From positions 9,328,610 to 9,392,609 of the forward strand of contig OZ024828.1 of NCBI GenBank assembly GCA_964016985.1: a stretch of 64,000 nt of DNA, read 5' to 3'. Made by a program: the position numbers and the translations under genes. Each line of letters begins with the position of its first letter. Positions within the stretch are counted from its first letter, which is position 1. The notes beneath the pieces are model-generated. The model was not told where the DNA came from. It did no database searches and saw nothing but the letters and a program-made list of their open reading frames with translations. Origin of the DNA: Anodontia alba (taxonomy: Eukaryota > Mollusca > Bivalvia > Lucinida > Lucinidae). This document shows, piece by piece, positions 62,040 to 64,000 of the stretch.

Positions 62040-63067
62040 ACAAGAGCTCCGCCAAGCGGGGCATTATACGCCCGTGGCAAGTAATAAGATGCAGCACATT
62101 AACTGGCTCCTGTATAATTCAGTGCTCCGGATATAAACTGTAAGTGGAATTACAAAAAAAAAAAAATTAAAAAAAAAATTCATTGGGGCATAATCTCTGC
62201 TGATATTTGGTGAACTGTAACCTAAGGGTCCAAGCTAGCCAAGAAATTAAGGGAGAAGTTTGCTGCTTCTAGGGAGAAGTGCTTTCTGACGGAGGACACA
62301 CCACAGAAGCATGGCTATATTATAAGCTCATATGAGCCTTTGGCACACTATTACCTCTAAACAATATGCTGTGAAAAGTTTACAAAAATTTTCAAAGGGG
62401 CATAAATCTGCAAATATTTGGTGCACTGTGTCCTAAAAATAATATGTGCTGCTCCACATCATCATGTAAGTATTTATGAAGTTTCAGCTTGATCGGATGT
62501 AAACTGTAGGAGGATTTAGCCGGAAACAAAAAATTAATAGAAATTTTCAAAGGGGTTTACCTCTGCTAATATTTGGTGGACTGTAACCTTGAAACAATAT
62601 GCGCTGCTCCACATCATGGTCTTACTACAGATCAAGTTTCAGCCTGATCGGATGTAAACTGTAGGAGGAGTTAGCCGGAAACGAAAAGTCTATTGAAATT
62701 TTCAAAGGGGCATAACTCTGCTAATATTTGGTGGACTGTAACCTTGAAATAATATGCGCTGTTCGACATCATGGTCTAACTATATATGAAGTTTCAGCTT
62801 GATCGGATGTAAAATGTAGGAGGAGTTAACCGGAAATGAAAAGTTTACAGAAATTTTCTAAGGGGCATAACTCTGCAAACATTTGGTGGACTGTAACCCT
62901 GAAACAATATGCGCTGTGCCACATCATGGTCTAACTATATACCAAGTTTCAGCTTGATCGGATGTAAACTGTAGGAGGAGTTAGCCGGAAACGAAAAAGT
63001 TTACGGACGGACGGACGCCATACCCCGTAACATAATACGTCCTGTTTTTCAAACGGGCGTATAAAAA
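62040..63067 (+). mobile_element. Family F minisatellite-bearing element
   Basis: AACAAGAGCTCCGCCAAGCG start with GGCATTATACGCCC; ends ACGTCCTGTTTTTCAAACGG then GCGTATAAAAA. Four clear units of about 153 bp with AAGTTTCAGCTTGATCGGAT and CTGTAGGAGGAGTTAGCCGG; ACGGACGGACGGACGCC precedes the end. Confidence 0.8.
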
Positions 63068-63401
63068 CAGACATTTTATTTTCCAAGAAAGGTTAAAAAA
63101 TATAAGAGTCATAAAATGTGGCATTTGACAACCTACAAAATTTCAGTTAGTCTTTCATTCTTGAACTGTATCAAAAATGAAATGATTTTTTATTGTATCT
63201 CAGAATTAATGTTGCCAACATTAATTCAGAGATATGATAAAAAAATGTATCTTGTTACTCTCATTAGAAGTACCCAACCGATACCAGCAGCAAAACTAGA
63301 AAAACTCTCTTCCGACATGACATTGTGCACTTAATGAAAACTCAAATCAGTCTGCACATCCATGCAGTCTGATCAGAGTCTTTGTTGTCTGCATGCAGAA
63401 A

Positions 63402-63679
63402 CATCACGAAAACATACCTATATAATTTTGACCCCCATAGACCCCACTTTTATATAGTAAAACTGGGGTTTAAAGGGGTATACATTATTTTTCTTATTTC
63501 TGCTCAAAAACATTGATTGTGGGTACTCGTTAGAACTGCCTCTGTGAGGCAGTTCTAACAAATACCCACAATCTATGTTTTGAGCAGAAATATGAAAAAT
63601 ATCAGAATTTTTATCTGAAAACTTTCATTTTTTGGTGGTGAAATTTTCAATATATTTGAATAGGCTTGTTTTGGTAATG
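63402..63679 (+). mobile_element. Family A foldback MITE
   Basis: Full length; right end TGTTTTGGTAATG has one changed base. Confidence 0.85.
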
Positions 63680-63977
63680 GAAAATAACCGCCTGAATCAG
63701 ACTATAGGCCTTTGATCCCAGTTGGCATATGTAACAAAATCCCTTTTTGCAAGACATATTCCAGGTTATAGTGTGTGTGTGTAAAGTGAATTGTGAGAAA
63801 AGGATCCCTATGCAAGATGCAGATGCAAAGATCTGAGCCGGTTTTGTAGTACATTCTGATATGTGCCTTCTCTGTTTGTGGATATATATTTTATATTAAT
63901 GTCTAAATAGAACAGGACTGTGGAGATGTGCAGTCTTATAAGGATTTTTGCCATGTCCATAATAAATGTTAATATCT

Positions 63978-64000
63978 GGGCCCACTTGTTCAAAACTAAC
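63978..64000. mobile_element. Family K element, cut by window edge
   Basis: GGGCCCACTTGTTCAAAAC start only. Confidence 0.6.

Larger units (their letters stand above)
61724..64000 (-). other. Intron upstream of the first visible exon (open at right edge)
   Basis: Contains a palindrome (61896-61986), a family F element, a CATCCATGCAGTCTGATC palindrome (63335-63395), a family A copy and the first bases of a family K element. No Ig2 exon was recognised. Confidence 0.8.

Noticed and set aside
61724..64000. Search for Ig1-Ig2 or signal-peptide exons
   Set aside because: No segment with Ig cysteine/tryptophan spacing next to splice sites was found; these exons are taken to lie outside the window.

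Overview
The window looks like nuclear DNA of a lophotrochozoan animal, most likely a heterodont bivalve (inference). The evidence is a split gene with canonical GT-AG introns, AT-rich introns packed with short palindromic and TA-flanked elements, tRNA-derived SINEs, and a neuroglian-type cell adhesion gene of invertebrate character. No prokaryotic gene organisation, CRISPR array, rRNA gene or convincing functional tRNA gene was seen.

Only one protein-coding gene could be supported. It is on the minus strand and fills nearly the whole window. Eighteen coding exons between 61723 and 7517 join without a frame break into about 1032 residues of an L1-family / neuroglian adhesion receptor: Ig3, Ig4, Ig5, Ig6, five fibronectin type III domains, one transmembrane helix, and a cytoplasmic tail with the FIGQY ankyrin-binding motif and a C-terminal STFV PDZ ligand. 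The signal peptide, Ig1 and Ig2 are missing and should lie beyond base 64000. All intron phases agree: phase 1 at domain borders, phase 0, 1 or 2 inside domains and in the tail.

Layout in transcript direction (right to left): Ig3 exons 61.7 and 58.7 kb; Ig4 57.4 and 47.7 kb; Ig5 44.4 and 41.0 kb; Ig6 37.5 kb; FN1 plus the start of FN2 35.8 kb; FN2 27.8 kb; FN3 24.5 and 22.4 kb; FN4 20.5 and 17.8 kb; FN5 14.4 and 13.5 kb; transmembrane 12.7 kb; cytoplasmic 10.0 and 7.7 kb. From 7516 to 1 is 3' UTR and/or downstream DNA; the gene end is not resolved.

The rest (about 95 percent) is intron and flank made largely of small non-autonomous repeats in at least a dozen families, many nested. The most striking are: about 20 copies of a 280-bp foldback element (family A) in both orientations; a conserved palindromic core (GTACTCATTAGAA-GCCTC-stem) shared by four families whose ends are unrelated; three minisatellite-bearing families (P, E, F) with the same overall plan (AACAAGA start, GACGGACGG tract, 3' stem-loop); and a 71-bp tandem array that has multiplied the 3' end and 5' splice site of the Ig6 exon ten times into its downstream intron. 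No transposase or reverse transcriptase reading frame was recognised, so the repeats appear to depend on enzymes encoded elsewhere.
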